A stretch of 36,122 nucleotides of DNA, taken from the NCBI GenBank assembly GCA_027318585.1, contig DAHVOW010000016.1:1-36122 (forward strand), read 5' to 3'. The first letter of the stretch is position 1. Every line of letters starts with the position of its first letter. The translations under genes were made by a program, and so were the position numbers. A model generated the notes under the pieces. That model searched no databases, was not told the DNA's origin, and worked only from the letters and a program-made list of their open reading frames with translations. The stretch is from Methanobacteriaceae archaeon. Lineage in GTDB: Archaea; Methanobacteriota; Methanobacteria; Methanobacteriales; Methanobacteriaceae. This document shows, piece by piece, positions 23,935 to 32,064 of the stretch.

Positions 23935-24770
23935 TGCGTATTGGAATTGTGGCCCGGGTAGATGTGGCTAAAGCGGTAGAACTTGCCAATAAAATAATCA
24001 ATTTCCTGGAAGAGAAGGAAGTAGAAATTGTTATAGAGAAAACTCTGGCACTTAAATTAAACAAGTCCCGGGATATGGCGGTTGACCTGGAGGACATGGA
24101 TGCTGACATGGTGGTGGCGGTGGGTGGTGATGGCACCATCCTACGAACTCAGAGCTATATCAGCCCTAAAAAAATTCCTCTTTTTGGAATAAACATGGGC
24201 ACCGTTGGATTTCTTACAGAAATTGACTCTGAAAACGCATTTGAGGCTCTGGATGAGGTTCTGGCTGGTAATTACTTTGTGGAGGAGCGGACTCAACTGC
24301 GGGTATGGCACAACGGGGAGTTACCATCCGCCTTAAATGAGGTGGTGCTCATGACTCGTAAGCCAGCTAAGATGCTCCACATCCAGATAGAGGTGGATGA
24401 TGAGATTGTGGAGGAGTTAAGGGCTGATGGGCTCATAATAGCTACTCCTAGTGGTTCTACTGCCTATTCTATGTCTGCTGGCGGGCCCATTGTTGATCCC
24501 CGGGTGGGGGCCTTTATTATCGTACCAATCTGCCCCTTTAAACTGGGGGCTCGGCCAACGGTAGTAGCTAATGAAAGCCAAATAAAGGTAAAACTTCTTA
24601 GGGAAGGTAAAAAAGCGGTGGCGGTTATTGATGGTCAGTTTGAGGAGGAAATTAACTACATGGATGAGATCATCTTCCGGAAATCTGAGCACTGCGCGTA
24701 CTTCGTTAGGTTCACCAAGAACTTCTACCGGAAGGTCCGGGAAAAACTAACTCAAGGCGGAATAAATTGA
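23934..24770 (+). CDS. nadK: NAD kinase
   Basis: NAD kinase phosphorylates NAD to NADP. The 278 residues carry the family motif GGDGT (64-68), NMGTVGFLTE (about 83-92), NEVVLMTRKPAKM and the glycine-rich TPSGSTAYSMSAGGPIV (about 172-188). It uses ATP or polyphosphate; which one cannot be told. The ATG shares a base with the stop of the upstream phosphatase gene, and the end overlaps the F430 synthase start by 4 bases (TTGA). It is therefore in the middle of a tightly packed operon. Length and motifs are normal. Confidence 0.95.
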   Translation: MRIGIVARVDVAKAVELANKIINFLEEKEVEIVIEKTLALKLNKSRDMAVDLEDMDADMVVAVGGDGTILRTQSYISPKKIPLFGINMGTVGFLTEIDSENAFEALDEVLAGNYFVEERTQLRVWHNGELPSALNEVVLMTRKPAKMLHIQIEVDDEIVEELRADGLIIATPSGSTAYSMSAGGPIVDPRVGAFIIVPICPFKLGARPTVVANESQIKVKLLREGKKAVAVIDGQFEEEINYMDEIIFRKSEHCAYFVRFTKNFYRKVREKLTQGGIN

Positions 24771-26119
24771 AGAAGATCCTAGTGGTGGACATGACCCATG
24801 GAGGCACCGTAATAGCATCAGAATTTTCTAAAAAGACTGGTGTTAAGGTTCTGGCCTGGGACCAGTACCATACATTGGATGATGTGGCTAAGGATAGCCT
24901 GGCTGCTGACGGAATAGGGCTGGTGGATGATCATTTCCTAGAAAACCGATCGGATGATGACTTGCTGGTTGTGGCTCCGGTTCATAGTCAGTTAGATGTC
25001 CCGGTTACTATGACTCATCACCAGGCCGTGCGACTGCTCCTGGAAGATGAGATAACAGTACCCATAATCGAGGTAACGGGAGTTAAAGGCAAAACCAGCA
25101 CAGTGGCGATATTAAAAGAAATCTATCGATACTATAACCCGCTGATATTAAGTAGCCTTGGTGTGGAGGCGGTTGAAGGTGAAAAAACCACCTTACTCTT
25201 GAAGGATATCAGTATAACTCCGGCCAGCATCATAATCGCCTGGAAGCTAGCCCTAGAAGCAGAATTCAACCCCGGAATGTGCATTTTCGAAACATCACTG
25301 GGGGGCACAGGTCTGGCTGAGGTCGGGGTTCTCACTAACCTGGCCGAGGACTATCACATAGCCGGGAATTCTAAAAAAGCCAGCCAGGCTAAGGAACAAA
25401 TTTTCCAGAGTAGGATGATAGCTTGCCATCTGGATTCATTCCATTCCAATTACTCCAATAAGGACTATATAAATAGGACCAATACTTTTTCCCTGGATGG
25501 TGAGGCTAATCTAACTATTTCCCCTGTTAAATATGGTATTATGGAGACATCCTTCACTCTGGAAGTAATAAACCTTAAAAATATAAGTGGAGAACTTGTA
25601 AACACCACCCTTCCAGTGAGAACCTTTGCACCTGGACCCCACCAACTGGAAAATGTTTTATCAGCTGCCTGCGCTGCATTCTCCCTGGGAACGCCTGAAA
25701 ATGAAATCAGCTCTGGGTTGGAAGAATATAAGGGGATAAAAGGCAGGACTTCTATCCTGGAGTCAGGAGATTTGAGAATAGTACAGGAGATTAACCCGGG
25801 AATAAATTTAACCGCCATTAAAAAGTCGGTGGCCATGATGGATCACTATGGTGATATGGCCCTGGTTTTAGGAGGGCAATATGGGATCACCTGTGAAGAG
25901 ATTGATGAGAATTCACTGGCGGCATTTCTGGATGAATTATCGAATGATACAACGCTCATTCTCACTGATGAATTGGGAAAAAGTCTTAGTAACAAAATTA
26001 ATCGGGTTAAAATCTACATAAAAGATTTAGATGATGCAATGGACTTGGCCAGTGAGTTAAAGGTGGCTAATGTACTTCTCATCTACCGATCACACTTTGC
26101 CAGTGTTGAGAAAAGGTAG
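24767..26119 (+). CDS. cfbE: Coenzyme F430 synthase, Mur-ligase family
   Basis: CfbE closes the last carbocyclic ring of F430, the nickel tetrapyrrole of methyl-coenzyme M reductase, in an ATP-dependent Mur-ligase-like reaction. The 450 residues begin MKKILVVDMTHGGTVIA, typical of this subfamily. The P-loop GVKGKTST lies at 105-112. ETSLGGTGLAEVGVLTNLAED is the Mur-type central domain (shown in part; about 173-193). A C-terminal Mur domain follows from about 340. The start is TTG 24767 in a TTGA overlap with the NAD kinase stop. HemC, which makes the tetrapyrrole precursor, lies 160 bases downstream and supports the call. It could be another methanogen Mur ligase. Confidence 0.83.
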   Translation: MKKILVVDMTHGGTVIASEFSKKTGVKVLAWDQYHTLDDVAKDSLAADGIGLVDDHFLENRSDDDLLVVAPVHSQLDVPVTMTHHQAVRLLLEDEITVPIIEVTGVKGKTSTVAILKEIYRYYNPLILSSLGVEAVEGEKTTLLLKDISITPASIIIAWKLALEAEFNPGMCIFETSLGGTGLAEVGVLTNLAEDYHIAGNSKKASQAKEQIFQSRMIACHLDSFHSNYSNKDYINRTNTFSLDGEANLTISPVKYGIMETSFTLEVINLKNISGELVNTTLPVRTFAPGPHQLENVLSAACAAFSLGTPENEISSGLEEYKGIKGRTSILESGDLRIVQEINPGINLTAIKKSVAMMDHYGDMALVLGGQYGITCEEIDENSLAAFLDELSNDTTLILTDELGKSLSNKINRVKIYIKDLDDAMDLASELKVANVLLIYRSHFASVEKR

Positions 26120-26164
26120 TTGGGCAGGGGATTGACGTGGTTGGGCAACATTTATTAAAGATGC

Positions 26165-26220
26165 CTAAAGTATCATCTACTAAGGAAAAATTGAACATAA
26201 TTTATCTTGTTATACTTTAG
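26165..26220. promoter_or_regulatory. 9-base inverted repeat in the hemC promoter region
   Basis: CTAAAGTAT (26165-26173) and ATACTTTAG (26212-26220) are perfect inverted copies 38 bases apart. A TATA-like ATAATTTATC lies between them at about 26197-26206. The arms could be paired operator half-sites or a long hairpin. The spacer 26120-26279 holds no gene. Confidence 0.35.
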
Positions 26221-26279
26221 AAAACTCATAAACAGCTTATGATTTCCTGCTATTTGGTGATTTGGGAGATGATTCTTTG

Positions 26280-27149
26280 ATGGTTGGTACTAGGGGAAGT
26301 GGTCTAGCCCTGGCCCAGACGAAGGGTATAATCACAGACCTATCCAGGCTCACCGGTGAAAAGATTGAAATTAAGATCATTAAAACCACTGGTGATAAAA
26401 TAAAAGATTCACAACTTTATAATATAGATACCAAGGGTATATTCACCCGGGAGTTGGATAAAGCTCTCCTGGAAGAGGAAGTGGACTTTGCGGTGCACAG
26501 TTTGAAGGACTTACCAACAGATCTTAATGAGGATCTGGAGATCGTGGCGGTACCTAAAAGAGAAACTCCCCACGAAGCGTTAATATCCCCCTACCCCTGG
26601 GATGAACTACCAGAGAATGCATCTCTGGGTACAAGCAGCTTGAGAAGGGAGGCTTTCTGCAAGTTTTATCAAAAGAAAGTTCTTATTAAACCTATAAGGG
26701 GAAATATAGATACCAGGGTAAGTAAAGTTGCAAGTGGAGAATATGATGCTACCCTAATGGCAGCAGCCGGTCTGAAAAGGCTTGGTCTGGTACATCATAT
26801 CCAGCAAACATTTCCCATTGAGTACCTAACACCTGCGGCGGGTCAGGGAGCACTAGCCATAGTTTCCAGAAAAGATTCTCCAGTTAGAGAGATTCTGGAG
26901 GGACTTAATGATAATACATCCTTTCAAGAGGTTACCGCAGAAAAAAAAGTGCTCCAGGAACTGGGTGTGGGTTGCCAATGGCCCCTGGGTGTTTGTGCCC
27001 GGGCGGATGGAGATTTAATGGATCTCTATGGGGCCCTTTTAACCAAGGAAGGTGAAGTTATATCCCGCGTAAGCGTGAGGGGTCCCTTAAGTGAAGCAGA
27101 AGAAGTAGGTAAGGAAGCTGCTAGAATAATGGGAGATGGATACTCTTGA
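26280..27149 (+). CDS. hemC: Hydroxymethylbilane synthase
   Basis: HemC joins four porphobilinogens into hydroxymethylbilane, the open precursor of sirohaem, cobalamin and F430. The protein begins MVGTRGSGLALAQT, the family signature. It contains HSLKDLPT (substrate-binding region), LGTSSLRRE, IRGNIDTRV and Cys232 in GVGCQWPLG, which holds the dipyrromethane cofactor. I choose ATG 26280 (289 residues), 5 bases after GGAGATGAT; a TTG at 26262 would add six residues. Its stop overlaps the next gene's TTG start (TTGA). It is likely co-regulated with F430 synthesis, though its upstream spacer looks like a separate promoter. Confidence 0.95.
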   Translation: MVGTRGSGLALAQTKGIITDLSRLTGEKIEIKIIKTTGDKIKDSQLYNIDTKGIFTRELDKALLEEEVDFAVHSLKDLPTDLNEDLEIVAVPKRETPHEALISPYPWDELPENASLGTSSLRREAFCKFYQKKVLIKPIRGNIDTRVSKVASGEYDATLMAAAGLKRLGLVHHIQQTFPIEYLTPAAGQGALAIVSRKDSPVREILEGLNDNTSFQEVTAEKKVLQELGVGCQWPLGVCARADGDLMDLYGALLTKEGEVISRVSVRGPLSEAEEVGKEAARIMGDGYS

Positions 27150-28099
27150 AAAGGGTCAATGTGGGCGTAATAGGCGTGGGGGCCATGGGCCATAACCACG
27201 TCAGGGTTTACTCCCGACTTAAAAACGCTAACCTCATGGCAGTATCGGATCTGATGAAGGGAACCCTGGCTGAAGTATCCAAGAAATATCAGACTGTAGG
27301 ATTTGTGGATTATGATAACATACTTAAGATGCCTGAAATAGAGGCAGTTAGCGTCTGCGTACCCACCACCTACCACCACGAAGTGGTTATGGAGGCCATA
27401 GAGCAGGGTAAGCACGTTTTGGTGGAAAAACCCATTGCCTTTACATTGGACGAGGCCCGGGACATGATAAGATCTGCCAAACGGGAAGGGGTTAAACTAG
27501 CCACTGGCCATGTTGAACGATTCAATCCAGCTGTACTCGAGGCTAAGAAATTAATCAGGGAAGGACTAATAGGGGAAATTGTTTCGGTATCAGCAAAGAG
27601 GGTAGGGCCTTTTCCTCCCCGAATTAAGGACGTGGGGGTAACCATTGACCTGGCCATACACGAGGTGGATGTTATGGCCTACCTCCTGGATAGTCCGGCT
27701 TCCAAGGTCTATGCCCATGTTGGCAGCCGATTAGAGAAGTGTGAATTTGAGGACCATGCCGAGATAATGATGGAGTTTTATAACGGTGCCAGCGGTGTGC
27801 TGGAGGTTAATTGGCTTACTCCCTATAAGAAAAGGAAGCTGGAAGTTACCGGAACCGATGGCATAATCTCCCTGGACTACATAGATCAGGATGTGGAGCT
27901 ATTTGGTAAAAATGCCCGGAAGGTCAGAGTCCCCCATCATGAACCTCTCATGGAAGAGTTAAGTTCATTTTTAAATTCAGTAATTGATGATGAGAAACCG
28001 AAGATAACCGGGGAAGATGGAATGCACGCTCTGAAGGTGGTATTAGCTGCCATGGAGTCTGCCAAGGGAAAATTCCCTGTGGATCTTGAGATTGAATAA
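27146..28099 (+). CDS. Gfo/Idh/MocA family NAD(P)-dependent oxidoreductase
   Basis: This is a 317-residue sugar or inositol-type dehydrogenase. The Rossmann motif GVIGVGAMGHNH (7-18) binds NAD(P). LVEKPIAFTLDEA contains the family EKP (94-96), and the second domain starts near 125 with GEIVSVSAKRVGP. A His in TIDLAIHEVDV may be the catalytic residue. The substrate is not evident; UDP-acetamido sugars and inositol are common for archaeal members. The TTG start at 27146 overlaps the hemC stop by 4 bases, the same TTGA arrangement as at the NAD kinase/F430 synthase junction. Its place after hemC gives no clear biochemical link. Confidence 0.87.
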   Translation: MKRVNVGVIGVGAMGHNHVRVYSRLKNANLMAVSDLMKGTLAEVSKKYQTVGFVDYDNILKMPEIEAVSVCVPTTYHHEVVMEAIEQGKHVLVEKPIAFTLDEARDMIRSAKREGVKLATGHVERFNPAVLEAKKLIREGLIGEIVSVSAKRVGPFPPRIKDVGVTIDLAIHEVDVMAYLLDSPASKVYAHVGSRLEKCEFEDHAEIMMEFYNGASGVLEVNWLTPYKKRKLEVTGTDGIISLDYIDQDVELFGKNARKVRVPHHEPLMEELSSFLNSVIDDEKPKITGEDGMHALKVVLAAMESAKGKFPVDLEIE

Positions 28100-28113
28100 A
28101 AGAGGGGGTAGCT

Positions 28114-28710
28114 ATGAATCAGAAACTTATAAAAAAGGCATTTGATCTTAGAAATAGAGGTTTTACTACGGGAGAGATTGCAGATGAACTAAATGTGTCT
28201 AAGGACACGGCACGCTGGTTAATACTTCAAAGAACCAATGAAAAGGCCAAAGATAAGGAAGAAGCGCCTTTGGACTTTGCCATAAACTGGAAGAGTCTGG
28301 GTGGAAGTTCCACCAGAATTGGCTACGTTTCCGCAGCTTTAGCTGACATGGCAGCGCAGCATGGGGAGGTAGAAGTCATAGTGGGCATCACCGTCAGCGG
28401 AATACCCCTGGCTACCATGATGGCCGATATTCTGGAGGCAGATCTGGCTGTCTTCCATCCCATAAAACACCGTAAACGCGAGGATGCCGGAGGAGCCATA
28501 AGCAGTAACTTTGCCTCGGTGGAGGGAAAAAAAGTGGTGATTGTGGATGACGTCATAACCAGTGGGGGAACCATCGGTGAAGCCATTAAAGTATTGAGAA
28601 GTCTTAAATCACAACCCATTGCCGCTGTGGTACTGATTGATAAGAAGGGAATAGTAGAACTGGAAGACGTTCCAGTAGAGTCTCTTATCCGGGTCAGCCG
28701 CCTGGGATAA
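28114..28710 (+). CDS. PRTase-like transcription regulator, GfcR/PyrE-like
   Basis: The 198 residues join an N-terminal helix-turn-helix (about 1-40, with FTTGEIADELNVSKDTARWL) to a type I phosphoribosyltransferase domain. The PRPP-binding motif VVIVDDVITSGGT is at 141-153. Annotation pipelines often name such proteins orotate phosphoribosyltransferase-like. The haloarchaeal relative GfcR is a transcription regulator of sugar catabolism. The extra DNA-binding domain suggests a regulator that senses PRPP or a nucleotide, not a pyrimidine enzyme. ATG 28114 has GAGGGGGTAGCT directly upstream. It follows the Gfo gene by 14 bases and is the last gene before a bidirectional terminator. Confidence 0.85.
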   Translation: MNQKLIKKAFDLRNRGFTTGEIADELNVSKDTARWLILQRTNEKAKDKEEAPLDFAINWKSLGGSSTRIGYVSAALADMAAQHGEVEVIVGITVSGIPLATMMADILEADLAVFHPIKHRKREDAGGAISSNFASVEGKKVVIVDDVITSGGTIGEAIKVLRSLKSQPIAAVVLIDKKGIVELEDVPVESLIRVSRLG

Positions 28711-28726
28711 TGCGGTGTTTGAAATA

Positions 28727-28769
28727 TTAATTGGGATAAAAATCATAGAATGGATTAAATCCCAATTAA
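28727..28769. terminator. Bidirectional stem-loop terminator
   Basis: TTAATTGGGAT (28727-28737) and ATCCCAATTAA (28759-28769) are perfect 11-base inverted arms with a 21-base loop. They lie between two convergent genes. On the plus strand ACCTCTTTTTA follows, which suits termination. Confidence 0.6.
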
Positions 28770-28794
28770 ACCTCTTTTTATAAAATAAAATCAA

Positions 28795-30021
28795 TTACAC
28801 CCTGTACCTTAATATGGCACCAATACCACCAAAGGCACGGTATAATTGCATTCCTTCTTCAGTTTCGGTGGATATGATCTCCACTTCTGAACCTACATCT
28901 TCTGCCATCTCTACAAAGTCGTCTATGAGATCCTTAGATTCTGATGACTTCATATTATCACCGCAGGAAGGACAGGAAATTTCCTCGTCAGAATCTTTTT
29001 TAATGGTCTTTTCTTCCCCACGCCCACAGGACTGGCACTGGTAGGATACCCGTTCGGATTTAAGTTCCTCGGATAACAATACCACTTCCACTGCTCCCAT
29101 CTGCAGGTTCTGCCGGACCTGTTTTTCACCATAGGAGGCCAGCCCATCATCATCCACCAGTTCCGACAGGAATCTCTGAACCAACTTTTTCTCCCGCATG
29201 ATGTCAATTTCAGTTAGGACATCCATGGACTTCTCAATAACCTCCCGGATACCAAATTCACCGGTGTAAGAAGTATCCACAGTGGTTATTATCTTCTGCT
29301 TGATTTCGTGGTGTAAATAATCTCCATCTACGAAGTCTTCTTTAGTATGGCCTGGACCACCTATAATAACTCCTTCAAGGTCTTCTAATGATAGAAAAGC
29401 CTCGTTCATATGATCTCCGATCCTTTTGAGAAATTCATGGGCCGCCAGTTCAATCAAACGATCAAAACGACGTTGGGACTGCCCACCAGCTTTATGTTTA
29501 CCTGGCACCCCACTGGTAAGGTGCTTAACAATATCAATACGTTTCCCACGAAGAATGGCGATGGTAGCTTCCTTACGATCAATCACCGCCAATCCATACA
29601 CATCCTTCTCGGCAATGATCTCCTGCAGTGGTTCCAGGAAAAACTGAGAGTCACAGTGGTAGATGTAGGTCTGCACTGGTTCTGGAGGTTCAAAGACGTA
29701 GGTCTCCATTTTTTCTGTACCCGGGCCACCCCGGGGAATCATCCCCACGAATAAAACTAATCCCTTCTCTGGAGGTTTAGGGAAAAGTTTCATCCGTTGC
29801 ATTATAACTTCAATGGCTGATTGCACATTCTTTTTTGTCTGTTTACTTTTTATGTTGGCACTTTGACTGAGTTCCTCACGCATATGTTTAACCACGTCGC
29901 TAATCTGCCGATCTGGTGGTATATAAACCGAGACCAGTTCAGTACCTCTCCCTTTTTTATGTGATAACTCTTCCAGAGTCCTTTTAACTTCATATAACTC
30001 TTTGGTTGATGTATCAGCCAC
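28795..30021 (-). CDS. prf1: Peptide chain release factor aRF1
   Basis: aRF1 reads all three stop codons and releases the finished peptide. The 408 residues show the codon-reading NIKS motif (56-59), the catalytic GGQ (179-181, in KAGGQSQRRF) and a C-terminal zinc-binding pair, CQSC and CPSC (about 338-365). Domain order and length are normal. It starts with GTG 30021, preceded by AAGGAGTGAG. The gene is convergent with the PRTase gene and divergent from UMP kinase. The 139-base spacer has TATA-like sites for both directions. Confidence 0.97.
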   Translation of the reverse strand: MADTSTKELYEVKRTLEELSHKKGRGTELVSVYIPPDRQISDVVKHMREELSQSANIKSKQTKKNVQSAIEVIMQRMKLFPKPPEKGLVLFVGMIPRGGPGTEKMETYVFEPPEPVQTYIYHCDSQFFLEPLQEIIAEKDVYGLAVIDRKEATIAILRGKRIDIVKHLTSGVPGKHKAGGQSQRRFDRLIELAAHEFLKRIGDHMNEAFLSLEDLEGVIIGGPGHTKEDFVDGDYLHHEIKQKIITTVDTSYTGEFGIREVIEKSMDVLTEIDIMREKKLVQRFLSELVDDDGLASYGEKQVRQNLQMGAVEVVLLSEELKSERVSYQCQSCGRGEEKTIKKDSDEEISCPSCGDNMKSSESKDLIDDFVEMAEDVGSEVEIISTETEEGMQLYRAFGGIGAILRYRV

Positions 30022-30118
30022 TAAAACTCACTCCTTAACCTAAGATAATTTTAATGATTAAATTCTTTTAATTAAAAACGTTGTCTAATTAATAAGCATC
30101 TATAAGATATCCTTTTTA

Positions 30119-30131
30119 AGGTTTATATCCT
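30119..30131 (+). promoter_or_regulatory. Probable TATA box for pyrH
   Basis: AGGTTTATATCCT lies about 35 bases before the pyrH ATG, placing a start site near 30150, just ahead of the GGTGAT ribosome site at 30152-30157. Confidence 0.4.
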
Positions 30132-30160
30132 ACTTTGGTTAAATTATCTTTGGTGATGTG

Positions 30161-30838
30161 ATGCGTATAGTAGTTACCCTCGGTGGATCAGTGATCATCA
30201 GGGACCATAACCCTCAACTTTTTAAGGATTATGCTAAAGTTTTGAAGAGAATAAATGAAGAACACGATTTATTTGTAGTGGTGGGCGGCGGAAAAACAGC
30301 CCGGGATTACATCGGGATCGCTCGGGGCGTTGGTGCTTCCGAGGCATTGTGTGATGATGTGGGAATAGATGTAACCCGCTTGAATGCCCGACTTCTCACC
30401 ATGGCCCTGGGAGACAATGCGTATCCACGCATACCTGAAAACTTCCACCAGGCCCTTGAATTTGCTACTTCTGGTAAGATGGTGGTCATGGGGGGCACTG
30501 AACCCGCCCACAGCACCGATGCAGTTGGCAGTATTCTAGCCGAGTTTGTAGAGGCTGATCTTTTAATAAACGCCACATCCGTCGATGGTCTTTATGATAA
30601 GGACCCTAAAAAATATTCTGATGCTAAGCTGTTCCAGGAAGTCACACCATCCCAGATGATGGATTGTCTGGCCGGTAATGAAGTAAAAGCCGGGACCTAC
30701 GAGTTTTTAGATCAAACTGCCATCCAGATCATTAAAAGATCCGGTATCAAAACCATAATATTAAATGGAGAAAACCCGGAAAATATTGAAAAGGCTATTA
30801 AAGAGAAAATAGGGACCTTAATTATTCCAGAAGATTAA
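30161..30838 (+). CDS. pyrH: UMP kinase
   Basis: PyrH phosphorylates UMP to UDP. The 225 residues have the amino-acid-kinase N-terminus MRIVVTLGGSVI, the glycine loop VVVGGGKTARDY and LLINATSVDGLYDKDPK, all typical of the archaeal form. I choose ATG 30161 because GGTGAT lies exactly 3 bases upstream, the same arrangement as at moeA; the GTG at 30158 is then spacer. A zinc-ribbon membrane protein gene follows after 18 bases and may be co-transcribed. Archaeal enzymes differ from bacterial ones in GTP control, which cannot be judged here. Confidence 0.95.
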   Translation: MRIVVTLGGSVIIRDHNPQLFKDYAKVLKRINEEHDLFVVVGGGKTARDYIGIARGVGASEALCDDVGIDVTRLNARLLTMALGDNAYPRIPENFHQALEFATSGKMVVMGGTEPAHSTDAVGSILAEFVEADLLINATSVDGLYDKDPKKYSDAKLFQEVTPSQMMDCLAGNEVKAGTYEFLDQTAIQIIKRSGIKTIILNGENPENIEKAIKEKIGTLIIPED

Positions 30839-30856
30839 TTTAACGAGGTTTTAGAA

Positions 30857-31045
30857 ATGACTGACCAGCACAAGCACTGTCCCATGTGTGGGACTCCCAT
30901 GCCCATGAGCGAAAAGTTCTGTTCACCAAAATGTGAACAAACATATCAGGATAATCAGAGTAAAGTTAACAGAACCCGTAGAATTCTCTACGTGGCATTT
31001 GCAGTATTCATTTTAATCTGGCTGTATTATATGATTATCCGATAA
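30857..31045 (+). CDS. DUF2116 zinc-ribbon protein with C-terminal membrane anchor
   Basis: This 62-residue protein has four zinc-ligand cysteines in CPMCG (Cys8, Cys11) and FCSPKCE (Cys22, Cys26), followed by a short basic linker (about 35-42). One membrane helix follows at about 43-60 (ILYVAFAVFILIWLYYMI). The layout matches DUF2116. The ribbon should face the cytosol because the basic linker sits on that side. Function is unknown. ATG 30857 has GAGG about 8 bases upstream. It follows pyrH closely and is followed by a hairpin terminator. Confidence 0.85.
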   Translation: MTDQHKHCPMCGTPMPMSEKFCSPKCEQTYQDNQSKVNRTRRILYVAFAVFILIWLYYMIIR

Positions 31046-31050
31046 AAATT

Positions 31051-31070
31051 AGAAAGGTTCTACCCTTTCT
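31051..31070 (+). terminator. Hairpin terminator after the zinc-ribbon gene
   Basis: AGAAAGG (31051-31057) pairs with CCTTTCT (31064-31070) around a 6-base loop, 5 bases after the stop codon. GCTTATTTTA follows. It also separates the convergent DUF308 gene. Confidence 0.55.
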
Positions 31071-31125
31071 GCTTATTTTAAAAAATTGAATGGACCATTC
31101 TATACCATTTTTCATACCATCCATG

Positions 31126-31611
31126 TTATCGGATATTGAGTATGCCATATATTAAAAATCCCACTCCGATTATAAGGCCTAAAATTAGTGGTTCAACGGC
31201 ATAGTACCCTACAATTAAGTAGACTATCCCAATCAATATTCCTATAATTCCTGCCCATTTTTTATACTTATTTCCTGAGGCTCCCACAAATAATGCCATG
31301 GCCCCGGCTAGTATAAGGATTATCCCAGTTATAATATAGACCCATATTCCAAAACTGGCTATGGATGATAGATTTAGTAAGAATATTATTCCGGCCAATA
31401 AACTTATGACTCCCAAGCCAGTGAAAATTATCCAGAAGGGTTTATCATACTTCCTCTCGCTCAGTCCGGTGACGAAAAGCCAAGCACCAGCACCCAGTAA
31501 AACCACTCCCGAAATCAGTCCCACGGCCATAACTCCCACCGCTGGGGAGATAATTAATATAATCCCTAAAATAATGGCCAGGATACCTGCCAGAGTGTTC
31601 TTTTTCTCCAT
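31126..31611 (-). CDS. DUF308 (HdeD-like) membrane protein, copy 1
   Basis: The 161 residues form about six membrane helices in three pairs, rich in Gly, Ile and Leu (for example LAGILAIILGIILIISPAVG at 7-26), as in the DUF308/HdeD repeat family. The bacterial relative HdeD is tied to acid resistance; no biochemical activity is established. ATG 31611 has AGGGGGTCA upstream, like the second DUF308 gene in this window (33855-34334). It is divergent from the YbjQ gene, with 97 bases between them. The helix-pair pattern GIILIxxPxxG is shared with copy 2, so the two are probably paralogues. Confidence 0.85.
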   Translation of the reverse strand: MEKKNTLAGILAIILGIILIISPAVGVMAVGLISGVVLLGAGAWLFVTGLSERKYDKPFWIIFTGLGVISLLAGIIFLLNLSSIASFGIWVYIITGIILILAGAMALFVGASGNKYKKWAGIIGILIGIVYLIVGYYAVEPLILGLIIGVGFLIYGILNIR

Positions 31612-31708
31612 TTACATTGACCCCCTAATTTTTTCATATCTGTTGTATACTTATCCTTCAAAAGATAAATTATTTTTTAACTTAGATTCAAATCTGGAGG
31701 AAACATCA

Positions 31709-32035
31709 ATGCTTATTGTAACCACACCAACCATTGAAGGTAAAAAAATCACAGAATATTATGGTTTAGTCACGGGAGAGTCTCTTCTGGGTGCGAATGT
31801 ATATAAAGACCTCTTCTCTGGGGTAAGGGATGTGGTTGGAGGCAGAACATCTGCCTATGAAGAGGAACTGAAAAAGGCCCGAACCCTAGCACTGGATAGC
31901 ATGGCGGAAAAAGCCAAAGAGAAGGGTGCTAACGCTATTATTGGTGTTAGACTGGCCTACCAAAATTTGGGAGGAACCATGGGTAACACCATCATGGTCA
32001 CCGTCTTTGGTACGGCTGTTTCTTACCAGGATTAA
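31709..32035 (+). CDS. YbjQ family (UPF0145) protein
   Basis: The 108-residue soluble protein matches YbjQ/UPF0145, small pentamer-forming proteins of unknown function sometimes labelled heavy-metal-binding. It begins MLIVTTPTIEGKKITEYYG, followed by GLVTGESLLGANVYKDL, the ARTLALDSMAEKAKEKGANAI helix (given in part) and the final strand MVTVFGTAVSYQD. I place the start at ATG 31709, with GGAGG 8 bases upstream; the same frame stays open further up but has no reason to be coding there. The next gene carries a second YbjQ-like domain after membrane helices, 29 bases downstream. The two probably work together. Confidence 0.88.
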   Translation: MLIVTTPTIEGKKITEYYGLVTGESLLGANVYKDLFSGVRDVVGGRTSAYEEELKKARTLALDSMAEKAKEKGANAIIGVRLAYQNLGGTMGNTIMVTVFGTAVSYQD

Positions 32036-32064
32036 GTTATTTAATCGCCATTTAGGTGAGAGAT

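Noticed and set aside
31081..31118. Repeated ACCAT pieces as a short repeat array
   Set aside because: The units are irregular in spacing and sequence and too short for a CRISPR or tandem array.
31361..31708. Upstream extension of the YbjQ frame
   Set aside because: It runs antisense through the DUF308 gene; GGAGG plus ATG 31709 gives the usual YbjQ length.
32056..32064. GTG codons inside GGTGA sites as starts (also at 3166, 13273, 15989, 30158)
   Set aside because: In each case the GTG lies within or directly beside the Shine-Dalgarno site, and a start 3-9 bases after that site fits the family N-terminus or the spacing better.
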